This document shows, piece after piece, positions 8,590-17,081 of a DNA stretch of 64,000 nt. This DNA is from UBA5793 sp040255465 (lineage in GTDB: Bacteria; Planctomycetota; Phycisphaerae; Phycisphaerales; UBA5793), in contig JBDZVA010000007.1 of NCBI GenBank assembly GCA_040255465.1, forward strand, positions 82,480 through 146,479, in the 5' to 3' direction. The position numbers were made by a program, and so were the translations under genes. Below the pieces are notes generated by a model. The model was not told where the DNA came from. It searched no databases and worked only from the letters and a program-made list of their open reading frames with translations. Position 1 is the stretch's first letter; each line of letters begins with the position of its first letter.

Positions 8590-9035
8590 GATTCCATACT
8601 CCAGGCGGCGCGCACGGTCGTGAGGTCGTCAATGATGGACGCCTCGCGCTTGTTGAGTGCTCGTTTCCAGTCTTCGTATCGGCGATCGCGAAGGCGTTCA
8701 ATTGCCTTGGCGCGCGTTCGGGCCTCAAGCAGTTCGACTCTCGCGCGTTCGGTGCGGCGGTAGATCTCAGCCAGGACCAGAACGAGTCGGCGCGTCTGGG
8801 CGTCCAGTTGCATCGACATCGCCGCCTGACTGCGGATCGCGGAGGTATCGACCGTGCCCCGCAGTCCGCGCCCGATTTCGGCCTTGTTGTCGGTGATGCG
8901 CTGCTGCATTTCGCGAATGTGGTTCTCGATTTCGATTCTCCGCCGTTCGAGAACGGCCAGCGCCCGCTGCTTTTCACCTTCGATGCGCTTGCGGTGCTTG
9001 AGGAGCGGTTCGAGATTGAATCGGAATCGCGGCAT
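8586..9035 (-). CDS. fliJ: Flagellar export protein FliJ
   Basis: 149 residues and entirely helical/coiled coil. It starts with PRFRFNLEPLLKHRKRIEGE, the typical FliJ opening. Later segments are rich in Arg/Glu/Leu heptads (VLERRRIEIENHIREMQQRI). FliJ is the central stalk-like component of the FliHIJ ATPase complex of the type III export apparatus. It lies immediately after fliI, and its stop overlaps the next gene's start by 4 bases. Confidence 0.85.
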   Translation of the reverse strand: MPRFRFNLEPLLKHRKRIEGEKQRALAVLERRRIEIENHIREMQQRITDNKAEIGRGLRGTVDTSAIRSQAAMSMQLDAQTRRLVLVLAEIYRRTERARVELLEARTRAKAIERLRDRRYEDWKRALNKREASIIDDLTTVRAAWSMES

Positions 9036-9057
9036 CTTCTGGCATTCTGATCAGCGA

Positions 9058-10416
9058 CTAACGAGTTTGTTGAGGCTTTCGCTGCGAGAGCGCGTGCCCC
9101 GCATCGAGCGCCAGAGCCGTCATGGCGCTTACGGTGCTCTCCAACGGCGATGCTTCGGATGAGGATTGCTGCAGGATCGCGTCGATGCGCGGCTTGAGAT
9201 CAATGGCCACATCGCACTCGGGGTTTGAGCCGCGCACGTATGCACCAATGTTGATGAGGTCTTCGACTTCAGCGTAGATCGCCATGAGTCGTGAAATCAT
9301 ACGTCGAGCCTGGATGTGGTTTGAGCCGCTGACGGAATCGGCGACGCGACTGACTGAATCGAGGATGTCAATCGCAGGGTAGTGACCTCGGTTCGCCAGT
9401 TTGCGCGTCAGCGAGATATGGCCATCGAGGATGCCGCGAGCTGCGTCTGAGATGGGCTCGGTCATGTCATCGCCTTCGACGAGCACCGCGTAGAACCCGG
9501 TGATCGAGCCGGAATCCTGCACCGCCCCGGCCCGTTCGAGCAGTGACGGCAGGAGCGAGAACACACTGGGCGTGTAGCCCTTGGTCGTGGGCGGTTCGCC
9601 GGCTGCCAGGCCGATCTGGCGCTGCGCCTGACACAGGCGCGTGATCGAGTCCATGATGAGCACGACATCCGCGCCGTTGTCGCGAAAGAGTTCAGCGGCG
9701 GCCGTGGCGATCATCGCGGCGCGAATGCGGATCAGCGGAGATTCATCGCCGGTGGAGACGAACACGACACTCCGCGCGAGACCTTCGGGACCCAGCGTGC
9801 GTTCGATGAACTCGCGCACTTCGCGGCCGCGCTCGCCGATAAGCGCGATGATGCTGACATCCGCCTGGGTGTTGCGGGCGATGGAGCCCAGCAGCGTGGA
9901 TTTTCCGACACCCGGGCCGGCAAAGACCCCCAGTCGTTGTCCCTTTCCGGCCGTGAGCATGCCGTCGATGGCTCTCACGCCGGTGGCGAGCGGATGGCAG
10001 ATCGGTTCGCGGCTGAGTGAGGACATGGGACTTGGGGAGATCGGTCGCAGTTCGACATCGCGCAATGGACCGAGGCCGTCGATGGGGCGCCCCAGTCCAT
10101 CGAGGACGCGTCCGAGCATGCTGAGGCTTAATGAAGCGGTGGGAGCGGTCTGCACGGCGAAAATGCGGTCGCCCGGACCGAGTCCGGTGGCAGTCGAGAA
10201 GAGCATGATGATCGTGCCGGCCTGATCGGCGGCGATGACCTCGCCGAACGTCGGCGCTGTTTCGCGCCGATTGCTCTCGATGCGCACGAGTGAGCCGACC
10301 GGCAGCGAGAGCGGTTGCGTGACGACGGTTTGTCCGCGCACGCTGGTGACTCGACTGCTGATCTGGCGCGGCTGCATGCGGTCGAGCATGTACCACGCCG
10401 GCGCAAGCACGCTCAT
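9058..10416 (-). CDS. fliI: Flagellum-specific export ATPase FliI
   Basis: 452 residues from the ATG at 10416, which overlaps the fliH stop as ATGA. A longer open frame reaches upstream but lies entirely inside fliH and is not FliI-like. The Walker A motif GPGVGKSTLLGSIA is at about residue 157. Further FliI/F1-beta motifs are IALIGERGREVREFIE, SPLIRIRAAMIATAAAE, DSITRLCQAQRQIGLAAGEP and the family signature EPPTTKGYTPSVFSLLP. It energises unfolding and export of rod, hook and filament subunits together with FliH and FliJ, which flank it. Confidence 0.97.
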   Translation of the reverse strand: MSVLAPAWYMLDRMQPRQISSRVTSVRGQTVVTQPLSLPVGSLVRIESNRRETAPTFGEVIAADQAGTIIMLFSTATGLGPGDRIFAVQTAPTASLSLSMLGRVLDGLGRPIDGLGPLRDVELRPISPSPMSSLSREPICHPLATGVRAIDGMLTAGKGQRLGVFAGPGVGKSTLLGSIARNTQADVSIIALIGERGREVREFIERTLGPEGLARSVVFVSTGDESPLIRIRAAMIATAAAELFRDNGADVVLIMDSITRLCQAQRQIGLAAGEPPTTKGYTPSVFSLLPSLLERAGAVQDSGSITGFYAVLVEGDDMTEPISDAARGILDGHISLTRKLANRGHYPAIDILDSVSRVADSVSGSNHIQARRMISRLMAIYAEVEDLINIGAYVRGSNPECDVAIDLKPRIDAILQQSSSEASPLESTVSAMTALALDAGHALSQRKPQQTR

Positions 10417-11180
10417 GGTGACGACTCCGGCGGCTCTTGCTCGGGCGATGGCAGGTCGGGCGCTGGTTCGGCGTGCAGGCCCGCGTCGTGGGGCAACAGC
10501 GCTGCAACGATGCGATCCATCTGGGTCTCGATTGTGGCGTCGATCGTCGTCGTGCCCGCCTGGAGAATGCACCCTCCGGGGGTGAGCGAATCATCCGCGA
10601 CCAGCGTCGCATGCTCACATTGCTGCATCTTCTCGACGAGCGCGGGAAGCACTTCCTGCGCGTGCACCATGTCGCCGGGATTGATCCTGATGATCACCGC
10701 GGATCGTTTCGCCAGCAGGCTGATGGCTTCAGCCATTTGATCTTCGATCACGGTGGGATCAAGTTCGATGGTGCGGAAGACCACGCGCTCGGCGATGGCC
10801 AGCGCCAGTCGCAGCACGTCGATTCTGGCTTCGATCAGCAGCCCCTTGCGCGCTTCGACGAAGCTTTCGAGCGACTCGGTCCATTCCGCCTGGAGGCGTT
10901 CGAGTTCAGCCTTTCGCTCCTCAAGGGCCTGTTTGCGGCCGGCTTCGAGGCCCTGCTTGCGGCCCTCGGCGAGTCCGCGCTGCAGGCCCTCATCGTGGCC
11001 CCGCTTGGCGGCGGATTGGGTGGCCTGCTTGGCCTCGTCCTGCGCTTTCTTGAGGATCTGGTCGGCCTGGGCCACGGCCCGCGCCTTGATCGCTTCGCCT
11101 TGACGCGCCAGATCGCCGAGGTCGAGGACCACGGCTTCGCGAACGAGAGCGGCCGCCTGCTTGCTTCGAATCAGTGCCAT
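10413..11180 (-). CDS. fliH: Flagellar assembly protein FliH
   Basis: 255 residues. Residues about 30-115 form a charged, Ala/Lys/Glu/Gln-rich helix with GxxxG-like spacing (GHDEGLQRGLAEGRKQGLEA), typical of FliH. A C-terminal FliH/V-type ATPase-E-like domain follows, including LRLALAIAERVVFRTIELDP and a conserved GGCILQAGTTTIDATIETQM. FliH is the negative regulator and peripheral stalk of the FliI ATPase. It is 7 bases after fliG and overlaps fliI by 4. Confidence 0.9.
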   Translation of the reverse strand: MALIRSKQAAALVREAVVLDLGDLARQGEAIKARAVAQADQILKKAQDEAKQATQSAAKRGHDEGLQRGLAEGRKQGLEAGRKQALEERKAELERLQAEWTESLESFVEARKGLLIEARIDVLRLALAIAERVVFRTIELDPTVIEDQMAEAISLLAKRSAVIIRINPGDMVHAQEVLPALVEKMQQCEHATLVADDSLTPGGCILQAGTTTIDATIETQMDRIVAALLPHDAGLHAEPAPDLPSPEQEPPESSP

Positions 11181-11187
11181 GAGGTTC

Positions 11188-12228
11188 TCAAACGATCAGG
11201 TCCTTTTCGCCGCCGCGACCGGCGATGATGATCTCTCCGGCGTCTTCGAGTCGCCGCACGATATCGACGATCCGTTGCTGAGCGGCCTCGACATCGCTGA
11301 CGCGCACCGGTCCCATGTACTGCATGTCTTCCTTGATGAGTTCCGCGGCTCGTTCCGACATGTTGCCGAAGATCTTCTCCTGCAGTTCTTTGCTCGCGGT
11401 CTTGAGCGCCAGGGCGAGTTCGTCGTTGTCGATCTCCTTGAGCACCGCCTGGATGCCCTTGCCGTCGACGTGAATGATGTCGTCGAAGACGAACATCAGG
11501 CGGCGGATCTGCTCGACGAGATCGGGGTCTTCCGACTCGAGGCCCTCCATGATCGACTTCTCCGTCGACCGGTCGGCCAGGTTGAGGATTTCGGCCACGG
11601 TGTCGACGCCGCCCGCCTTTTCCATCGACTGCATGAGCATGTTCGAGAGCCGCGATTCGAGCGCCCGTTCTACGGTGCGGATGACCTCGGGATTGGTCTG
11701 ATCCATGTTGGCGATGCGCTTGACGACTTCGATCTGCTTCTGGGCCGGCAGGCCGATGAGGATCTCCGCGGCCTTGTGATGCGCGAGGTGGCTGATGATC
11801 AGCGCGATCGTCTGCGGATGCTCATCCTGAATGAAGGTGAGGAGGTTCTCCGACTCGGCTTTCTGCAGAAAGTTGAAGGGCGTCTTCTGCACGTGCGTCT
11901 GGATGCCGGACATGATTTTGTCGGCCATCTTTGGATCGACGGAGCGCGTGAGGAGCGTTCGGGCGTATTCGAGGCCGCCCTCGTTGGCGTACTTGCTTGC
12001 GAGAATCGTCGTGTAGAACTCTTCGATGACCGAGTTGCGCAGGGCGCGCGGCACGGGACCGAGCGAGGCCAGTTCGCGCACCACGTCGTTGACGAGCGCC
12101 TCGTCAAGCCCTTTGAGAATGGCGGACGCGGTTTCCTGATCGACGCTGACGAGCAGGACGGCCGCCTTGGTGGTGCCGTCGAGTTCGCTGATCGATTCGG
12201 GGAGTTTCTGTCCGGCTTTCATCGCCAC
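11188..12228 (-). CDS. fliG: Flagellar motor switch protein FliG
   Basis: 346 residues with the three FliG armadillo-like domains. The N-domain contains LDGTTKAAVLLVSVDQETAS, the middle domain contains FLQKAESENLLTFIQDEHPQ followed by TIALIISHL, and the C-domain contains the charged torque-helix region near EIDNDELALALKTASKELQE and MSERAAELIKEDMQYMGPVR. FliG links the MS ring (FliF, encoded 2 bases upstream) to the C-ring and the MotA stator. Confidence 0.97.
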   Translation of the reverse strand: MAMKAGQKLPESISELDGTTKAAVLLVSVDQETASAILKGLDEALVNDVVRELASLGPVPRALRNSVIEEFYTTILASKYANEGGLEYARTLLTRSVDPKMADKIMSGIQTHVQKTPFNFLQKAESENLLTFIQDEHPQTIALIISHLAHHKAAEILIGLPAQKQIEVVKRIANMDQTNPEVIRTVERALESRLSNMLMQSMEKAGGVDTVAEILNLADRSTEKSIMEGLESEDPDLVEQIRRLMFVFDDIIHVDGKGIQAVLKEIDNDELALALKTASKELQEKIFGNMSERAAELIKEDMQYMGPVRVSDVEAAQQRIVDIVRRLEDAGEIIIAGRGGEKDLIV

Positions 12229-12230
12229 GG

Positions 12231-13931
12231 TTATTCCTCAGAAGAGATCCAGCGGTTGACGACCCGTGTGGCGTCGGTGGGGTCATTGCCGACCAGATCC
12301 CCGATCTGCTGCATGATGGTCCGGGTCCGCAGTTCTTCATCGTCCAGTTCGACCGCATCGATTGCAGGATCGGATTCGTCCGCCTCGCCGATCAGCTCAT
12401 CGATGGAGGTCGTCAGTGACGGAGGGATGCCGAGGAGTTCTTCAGCCGAGGGCAGCTCGCGCGACGCGGACGAGCTCCGCACGAGGCGGAACATCATGAA
12501 CAGGCTCAGGGCGGCGAGCAGCGCCATGCCGACCGAGCCCCAGGGCAGATTCACGAACTCGCCGGGCATGCCCATGAAGCCGGTGCCGGCCTTTGCTTCC
12601 GGGGTAAGGGCCGCGATGGGATCCAGATCGGTGTAGGTGTTCACCACCACGGTGCCGACGTAGGACGGCGTGCCGTCGACCGCGTTCTGGGCCTCAGTGT
12701 CGATCAGCGCGCTGACTTCCTGCGTGATCTTGGCGATCTCCTCGGTTTCGATGGTCTTGATCGCGGCTTCATCGGGCGGCGTGGTGGCGTCCTTGTTGCG
12801 CAACTGCCAGACCCGTTCGAAGTAGCTGCGCGGAATCTTCACGGTGGCGTTGATCTTGCGGGCGTACCCCTTGGGATCTTCACGCATCGTCTCGCGCACG
12901 CCGGTTTTGGGTGCGAACTCGCTGGACGATTCGGAACTGGTGTTCGATGGGGACGAGGCATTGCCGACGGTGAGGCCCTGCCCGGTGTTGGGCTGCACGC
13001 CGGCGACACCGCCGCTGCTCGCTTCGGTCGATTGCGTCTTGGTCTCGGTTTCGGAGATCAGGGGACTGACCGTGCCCTCGCCTTCCTTCTTGTACGAGAC
13101 GTCGCTGCTCTTTTCGCGCGAGGCATCGACGGTGGCGTTGACCTGGACGATGACGGCGGGAATGTGGCGGAGGTTGTCCTCGATCTTGGCCCGCCAGTAA
13201 CTGTCGATCCGGCTCTGGAGTTCCATGTAGGCGCCGCTGGCTCGCTGCTCGTCGTCGGGGGTGCGCATCGGGTTCCCGGTGCGGGAGTTGATGACCGTGA
13301 CGTTTCCGGGTTCAAGCCCGGTCACGGTCCCGCTGACGAACATCGCGATGCCTTCGACCTGTTCGGGTGTCAGGCTTACTCCGTTGGGGCTGACGGACAC
13401 CGACGCCCGAGGCTTCTCGGCCTGCCGCCCGATGCCGCCCGGGCCGTCCTCGGGCGCGGTGAGGAAGACCTCGGCTTTCTGAACGTAGGTCCAGCGCGTG
13501 ATGACTTCACTGAGCACCTTGTTCAAAGCGGCGTAGTACTGCTGCTTGTTCTGGTGGCGATTGGCGTACCAGGGCTGGTCCTTGATCAACCCGAGCAGAG
13601 CCGAGGTTCCGCCGGCGCTCTTGTCCACTTCGCCGACGATCGCCAGCGCGTCCATCTGCTTGGACTTGGGCACGAGGAAGTTGTTCCCCACCGGCGTTGC
13701 CGCAATGCCCCTGGTGGCGAATTGAGCCAGGACCGCATTGCGGGAGTCCGGCGAGACTTCGACGAGCTGCATGTTCGACTTGCTGGAGTACTGCGCGACG
13801 ATGAACATGCCCATCAGGAAGATGAGCAGTCCCGAGCCAACGAGCACCTTGTGCAATGGCTTGAGATCGGCGAGCCGACCCCGGACGAAATCGAATGACT
13901 GACGAAACTTATCCACCGTGTAGGCCTCCAT
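12231..13931 (-). CDS. fliF: Flagellar MS-ring protein FliF
   Basis: 566 residues. The N-terminal membrane helix at about 28-49 is VLVGSGLLIFLMGMFIVAQY. The YscJ/FliF ring-building domain follows, including KINATVKIPRSYFERVW and RASVSVSPNGVSLTPEQVEG. The FliF C-terminal region has a second membrane helix at about 465-485 (WGSVGMALLAALSLFMMFRL) and an acidic C-tail ending WISSEE, the FliG-binding segment. A Ser/Thr-rich loop at about 330-370 is a lineage-specific extension. It starts the fliFGHIJ run and lies 113 bases after fliE. Confidence 0.96.
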   Translation of the reverse strand: MEAYTVDKFRQSFDFVRGRLADLKPLHKVLVGSGLLIFLMGMFIVAQYSSKSNMQLVEVSPDSRNAVLAQFATRGIAATPVGNNFLVPKSKQMDALAIVGEVDKSAGGTSALLGLIKDQPWYANRHQNKQQYYAALNKVLSEVITRWTYVQKAEVFLTAPEDGPGGIGRQAEKPRASVSVSPNGVSLTPEQVEGIAMFVSGTVTGLEPGNVTVINSRTGNPMRTPDDEQRASGAYMELQSRIDSYWRAKIEDNLRHIPAVIVQVNATVDASREKSSDVSYKKEGEGTVSPLISETETKTQSTEASSGGVAGVQPNTGQGLTVGNASSPSNTSSESSSEFAPKTGVRETMREDPKGYARKINATVKIPRSYFERVWQLRNKDATTPPDEAAIKTIETEEIAKITQEVSALIDTEAQNAVDGTPSYVGTVVVNTYTDLDPIAALTPEAKAGTGFMGMPGEFVNLPWGSVGMALLAALSLFMMFRLVRSSSASRELPSAEELLGIPPSLTTSIDELIGEADESDPAIDAVELDDEELRTRTIMQQIGDLVGNDPTDATRVVNRWISSEE

Positions 13932-14044
13932 GCCTCAGCCGGCGTCGTTCGAAGTGGTTCATCGCAGCCGATTCCGGCGGTGCGATTCGTTCGGTTCGGT
14001 CGCAGCATCCTCCTGACGCCGGCGGCCCCCGAATGCAGCGTGGA

Positions 14045-14359
14045 TTACACGCGGATCTGTTTCACCTCGTTGTACGCGTCCATGACCTTGTTGCGAACCT
14101 GCAGGAGCATCTGGAACGCCGTGTCCGCCTTCCGCTGGGCGGTGAACACGGCGTCGAAGTCAGTGCGCTTGCCGGTCGTGAAATCTTCCAGTGCCTGCGT
14201 CGTTTCCTGTTCGAGTCGATTCACCTCGCGCAGCTGATCGAGCAGCATGTCCTTGAACGAGCCCGGGCCGCCATCCTCTGCTCCGGGCAGCGGCGGACTG
14301 GGCCGGTGGATCGGCTGCGAAGCGCCCGTCGATTGAATGAGTCCCAGAGGATCCGTCAC
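14045..14359 (-). CDS. fliE: Flagellar hook-basal body complex protein FliE
   Basis: 104 residues. The C-terminal two-thirds matches FliE: SFKDMLLDQLREVNRLEQET, DFDAVFTAQRKADTAFQMLL and QVRNKVMDAYNEVKQIRV. FliE joins the rod to the MS ring and export gate. Gene order flgB-flgC-fliE-fliF is canonical. The 162-base gap to flgC and the 113-base gap to fliF contain no further gene. Confidence 0.93.
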   Translation of the reverse strand: MTDPLGLIQSTGASQPIHRPSPPLPGAEDGGPGSFKDMLLDQLREVNRLEQETTQALEDFTTGKRTDFDAVFTAQRKADTAFQMLLQVRNKVMDAYNEVKQIRV

Positions 14360-14521
14360 ATCAAACCTCCTCGGCCCGCGCCGGCCGGACCGATGTTCGG
14401 ACCATCCTACGAGCGGCGCGAGGAAGAATCCCCAAACCTGCGTCGCTCAAAGAAGATTCCGCACATCGTTTCATCGGTTGGACCTGCCCAACTCCTTCAA
14501 ATCCTTGGTTGCCGCCCTGTC

Positions 14522-14926
14522 TTACGCGAGGATGCGCAGCGAGGCTGCGAGCATCGCCTTGGTGGCCTCCGCCGCCATGACGTTTGCCTCGTAGGCCCGC
14601 GATGCCTCCATGGCGTTCACGGTTTCCGTCGTGATGTCGATGTCCGGGGTGTAGATGTAGCCCTGTTCGTCCGCGTAGGGGTGACCCGGGGCGTATTTCT
14701 GCCTGAAGTCGCCATCCGCCAGCACGATCTGCGAGACGTGCACGCCAAGCGGATTGCCGGACTGCGGATCGCCGGGCGCGAGCATCGCCATTCTGCGGCG
14801 AAACGGCTCGTTGTCGTCGTTGGGGTTGAGGATGCTGTTGGCGTTGGCGATGTTGGCCGTAGCGACCTCCACTCGCGTTCGCTGGGCAACCATGCCGGAA
14901 GTTGAGATGTCGAGCAAACCGTACAT
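14522..14926 (-). CDS. flgC: Flagellar basal-body rod protein FlgC
   Basis: 134 residues. The N-terminal rod signature is LLDISTSGMVAQRTRVEVAT followed by ANIANANS. The middle has FRRRMAMLAPGDPQSGNPLG and DYFxP-like equivalents. The C-terminal rod helix ends with SRAYEANVMAAEATKAMLAA. It is a proximal rod subunit exported by the flagellar type III system. It is 41 bases after flgB. Confidence 0.95.
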   Translation of the reverse strand: MYGLLDISTSGMVAQRTRVEVATANIANANSILNPNDDNEPFRRRMAMLAPGDPQSGNPLGVHVSQIVLADGDFRQKYAPGHPYADEQGYIYTPDIDITTETVNAMEASRAYEANVMAAEATKAMLAASLRILA

Positions 14927-14967
14927 GGCGTTGTTTTCCTGTGAAAGTTTCGCTGTCTTGGCCTGGA

Positions 14968-15408
14968 TCAGACACGTTCACGGATGGACATTTGCAGGGT
15001 CGCGAATCTCGCCCGCAGCAACTCCGTGGCGGTGCGGTGCGTGAGGGTGTTCTCCGTCAGTTCGCCCATCAGACCTTCAAGATCGCGGTCGTTGCGGTCG
15101 TGAAAGAGGATGCCCTCGCCCTTGGGTCGGGGCTTGAGTTCCATGTCATGGTCGGTGAAGGTGATGTCGGCCGTGTCCTTGGGCCGAATCGGGGCGGATG
15201 ATCGAAGTCCGGGGTGTGTCGCATGCCTCTTCTTGAGGGCTTTGGCGAGTGACTGGCGGAACTCGGCGGCGTCCACATCCGTGGGCCGGTAGTTCGGCGT
15301 TGAGAGATTGGCGATGTTGTTGACGATGATTCGGTGCCGCTGACCGGCGAACTGAATCGTCCGCTCCAGTACATCGATTCCCGATTCGTTGAGCAGTCCG
15401 TCCAGCAT
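14968..15408 (-). CDS. flgB: Flagellar basal-body rod protein FlgB
   Basis: 146 residues from the ATG at 15408 (MLDGLLNESGIDVLERTIQF), chosen because GAGG lies nine bases upstream. An in-frame ATG 12 codons earlier has no such site. The rod motif RHRIIVNNIANLSTPNYRPT is near residues 26-45, and the C-terminal helix contains TATELLRARFATLQMSIRE. It is the first gene of the long basal-body operon. A -24/-12 type promoter lies at 15460-15475. Confidence 0.95.
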   Translation of the reverse strand: MLDGLLNESGIDVLERTIQFAGQRHRIIVNNIANLSTPNYRPTDVDAAEFRQSLAKALKKRHATHPGLRSSAPIRPKDTADITFTDHDMELKPRPKGEGILFHDRNDRDLEGLMGELTENTLTHRTATELLRARFATLQMSIRERV

Positions 15409-15459
15409 CAATCCAATCCTCGGCCAAAGTTGCGCGAGCAACACGACACGGCAGACAAC

Positions 15460-15475
15460 AGCAATCGGCGCGCCA
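15460..15475 (-). promoter_or_regulatory. Candidate sigma-54 (-24/-12) promoter of the flgB operon
   Basis: Read on the minus strand the site is TGGCGCGCCGATTGCT. It has GG and GC separated by exactly ten bases, as required for sigma-54 -24/-12 elements (consensus TGGCAC-N5-TTGCW). It ends 51 bases before the flgB start, leaving a leader of about 40 bases. A sigma-54 activator with GAFTGA is encoded immediately upstream. Sigma-54 control of the operon is inferred. Confidence 0.55.
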
Positions 15476-15544
15476 GATCGAGATGGGCGGGGAGGACGGC
15501 GCCGGCTTCAGAGTCGTGTGCATCGCGCATGATTTGCGCGGCGA

Positions 15545-17056
15545 TCAAAGGTCGGCAGCGACCAGTTCCAGCTCTTTCCACTTGCGCAGTTTCAATCCCA
15601 GGGTGCGCACGCCGATTCCCAGTTCGCTTGCCGTCCTCTGTCGATGCCCCTTGTGCCGGTGCAGCGTGGCGACGATGACATCGCGCTCGATCTCCTCCAG
15701 GGGGCGATCGAAGACGGCAACAGCCATCTGCCCGTTGTCGAGCGTCGCGGTCGAAGCCGTCCGCATGGCCTGGGCGGAGCGTTGGGCAAGGCCGTTGCCG
15801 GTGCGACCCGCGATCACGACCTCGCACAAGGCGTCGTGCGGATCGGACGAATCGATCGACTCGGAGCCGGGAGGCATCGTCATCTGCAGCCAGGGGGCGA
15901 CCGTGGTCGCCGCGATGGTGTCGCCCGGCGAGAGGATGCTTGCTCGCTCGCAGATGTTGAACAACTCGCGCACGTTTCCGGGCCAGTCGTAGGTCATGAG
16001 CAACTGTGTGGCGGCGGACTCAAATCGGCGTTGCGGTCGACCCTCCCGAGCCGCGACCAGCCCTAGGAAGTGATCCGCGAGCAGCGCGATGTCGTCGCGC
16101 CGGCTGCGCAGGGGAGCAACGTGAACGGGCAGCACGTTGAGGCGGAAGAACAGATCCTGCCGGAACGAGCCGCGCGCGACGGCCTGATCGAGATTGCGAT
16201 TGGTCGTGGCGATCACGCGCACGTCGGTTCGCTGCGTGACGCTGGAGCCGACTCGCTCGAAGGCCCGCTCCTGGAGCACGCGGAGCAGCTTGGCCTGAAT
16301 CTGCGGCGGAATCTCGCTGATCTCGTCGAGCAGCAGCGTTCCGCCGTCGGCAAGTTCGAAGCGGCCTTTGCGCAGCCGATCCGCGCCGGTGAAAGCGCCT
16401 CGTTCGTGGCCGAAGAGTTCGGATTCGAGCAGCGAGGGGGACAGTGCAGCGCAGTTGAGCGTGAGCAGGGGGCCAGAAGCACGATGGCTCAGCGCGTGGA
16501 TGAGTTGAGCGACAACCTCTTTGCCGGAGCCGGATTCGCCCGAGATGAGCACGGTGCCCTGGGTGGGCGCGATGCGGTCGATCTGCTCGCGCAACTGGCG
16601 CATGATCGGGGTCTGCCCGACGAGGACGGGCTTGTCCGCCCCGCGCTGGCGCGAGGATTCGAGGTTGCTTCGCAGCACGGCATTTTCGCGCACCAGCCTG
16701 GCGTGTTCGACGGCGCGGCTGACGGTGGCGACGAGCTGATCGCCCTCGAAGGGTTTGGTGATGTAGTCGAACGCCCCGGTCTTCATGGCCTGCACCGCGG
16801 TCTGGACCGTGGCGTACGCCGTCATGAGCACGACGGGTAGTTGCTCGTCGATGCGCTTGATCTCGGCGAGCAGCTCAAGACCGGTCATGTTGGGCATCTG
16901 CAGATCGGTGATGACCGCGCCGGGCCGCTGGTCGGCGATCATCTTGAGCGCCGTTGCTCCGTCGGCGGCGACGGCGGCCTGCATTCCCGCGCGGGTCAGG
17001 GTCGTGGCGACGCTGTCGCGCATCAGTTCCTTGTCGTCAACTACAAGCACTCGCAC
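15545..17056 (-). CDS. NtrC-family sigma-54-dependent flagellar response regulator
   Basis: 503 residues from a GTG at 17056 with GGAGGAG nine bases upstream. The longer upstream open frame overlaps the kinase gene and is not homologous. The receiver domain is at about 1-120 (VLVVDDKELMRDS; phospho-acceptor Asp51 in VITDLQMPNMTG; Lys101 in DYITKPF). The AAA+ domain is at about 145-385, with Walker A GESGSGKE at 173, the sigma-54 contact loop GAFTGA at 220 and the Walker B-like GGTLLLDEISEIP. A Fis-type HTH is at about 460-495 (RQRTASELGIGVRTLGLKLR). It is paired with the kinase upstream and probably activates the flgB promoter, in the manner of FlgR or FleR. Confidence 0.92.
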   Translation of the reverse strand: MRVLVVDDKELMRDSVATTLTRAGMQAAVAADGATALKMIADQRPGAVITDLQMPNMTGLELLAEIKRIDEQLPVVLMTAYATVQTAVQAMKTGAFDYITKPFEGDQLVATVSRAVEHARLVRENAVLRSNLESSRQRGADKPVLVGQTPIMRQLREQIDRIAPTQGTVLISGESGSGKEVVAQLIHALSHRASGPLLTLNCAALSPSLLESELFGHERGAFTGADRLRKGRFELADGGTLLLDEISEIPPQIQAKLLRVLQERAFERVGSSVTQRTDVRVIATTNRNLDQAVARGSFRQDLFFRLNVLPVHVAPLRSRRDDIALLADHFLGLVAAREGRPQRRFESAATQLLMTYDWPGNVRELFNICERASILSPGDTIAATTVAPWLQMTMPPGSESIDSSDPHDALCEVVIAGRTGNGLAQRSAQAMRTASTATLDNGQMAVAVFDRPLEEIERDVIVATLHRHKGHRQRTASELGIGVRTLGLKLRKWKELELVAADL

Positions 17057-17081
17057 GATGATCGACTCCTCCCGGAAGGGT

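Noticed and set aside
11161..12636. 491-codon plus-strand open frame opposite fliG/fliF
   Set aside because: It is an antisense shadow of two well-conserved flagellar genes; the composition is His/Asp/Arg-rich and matches no family.
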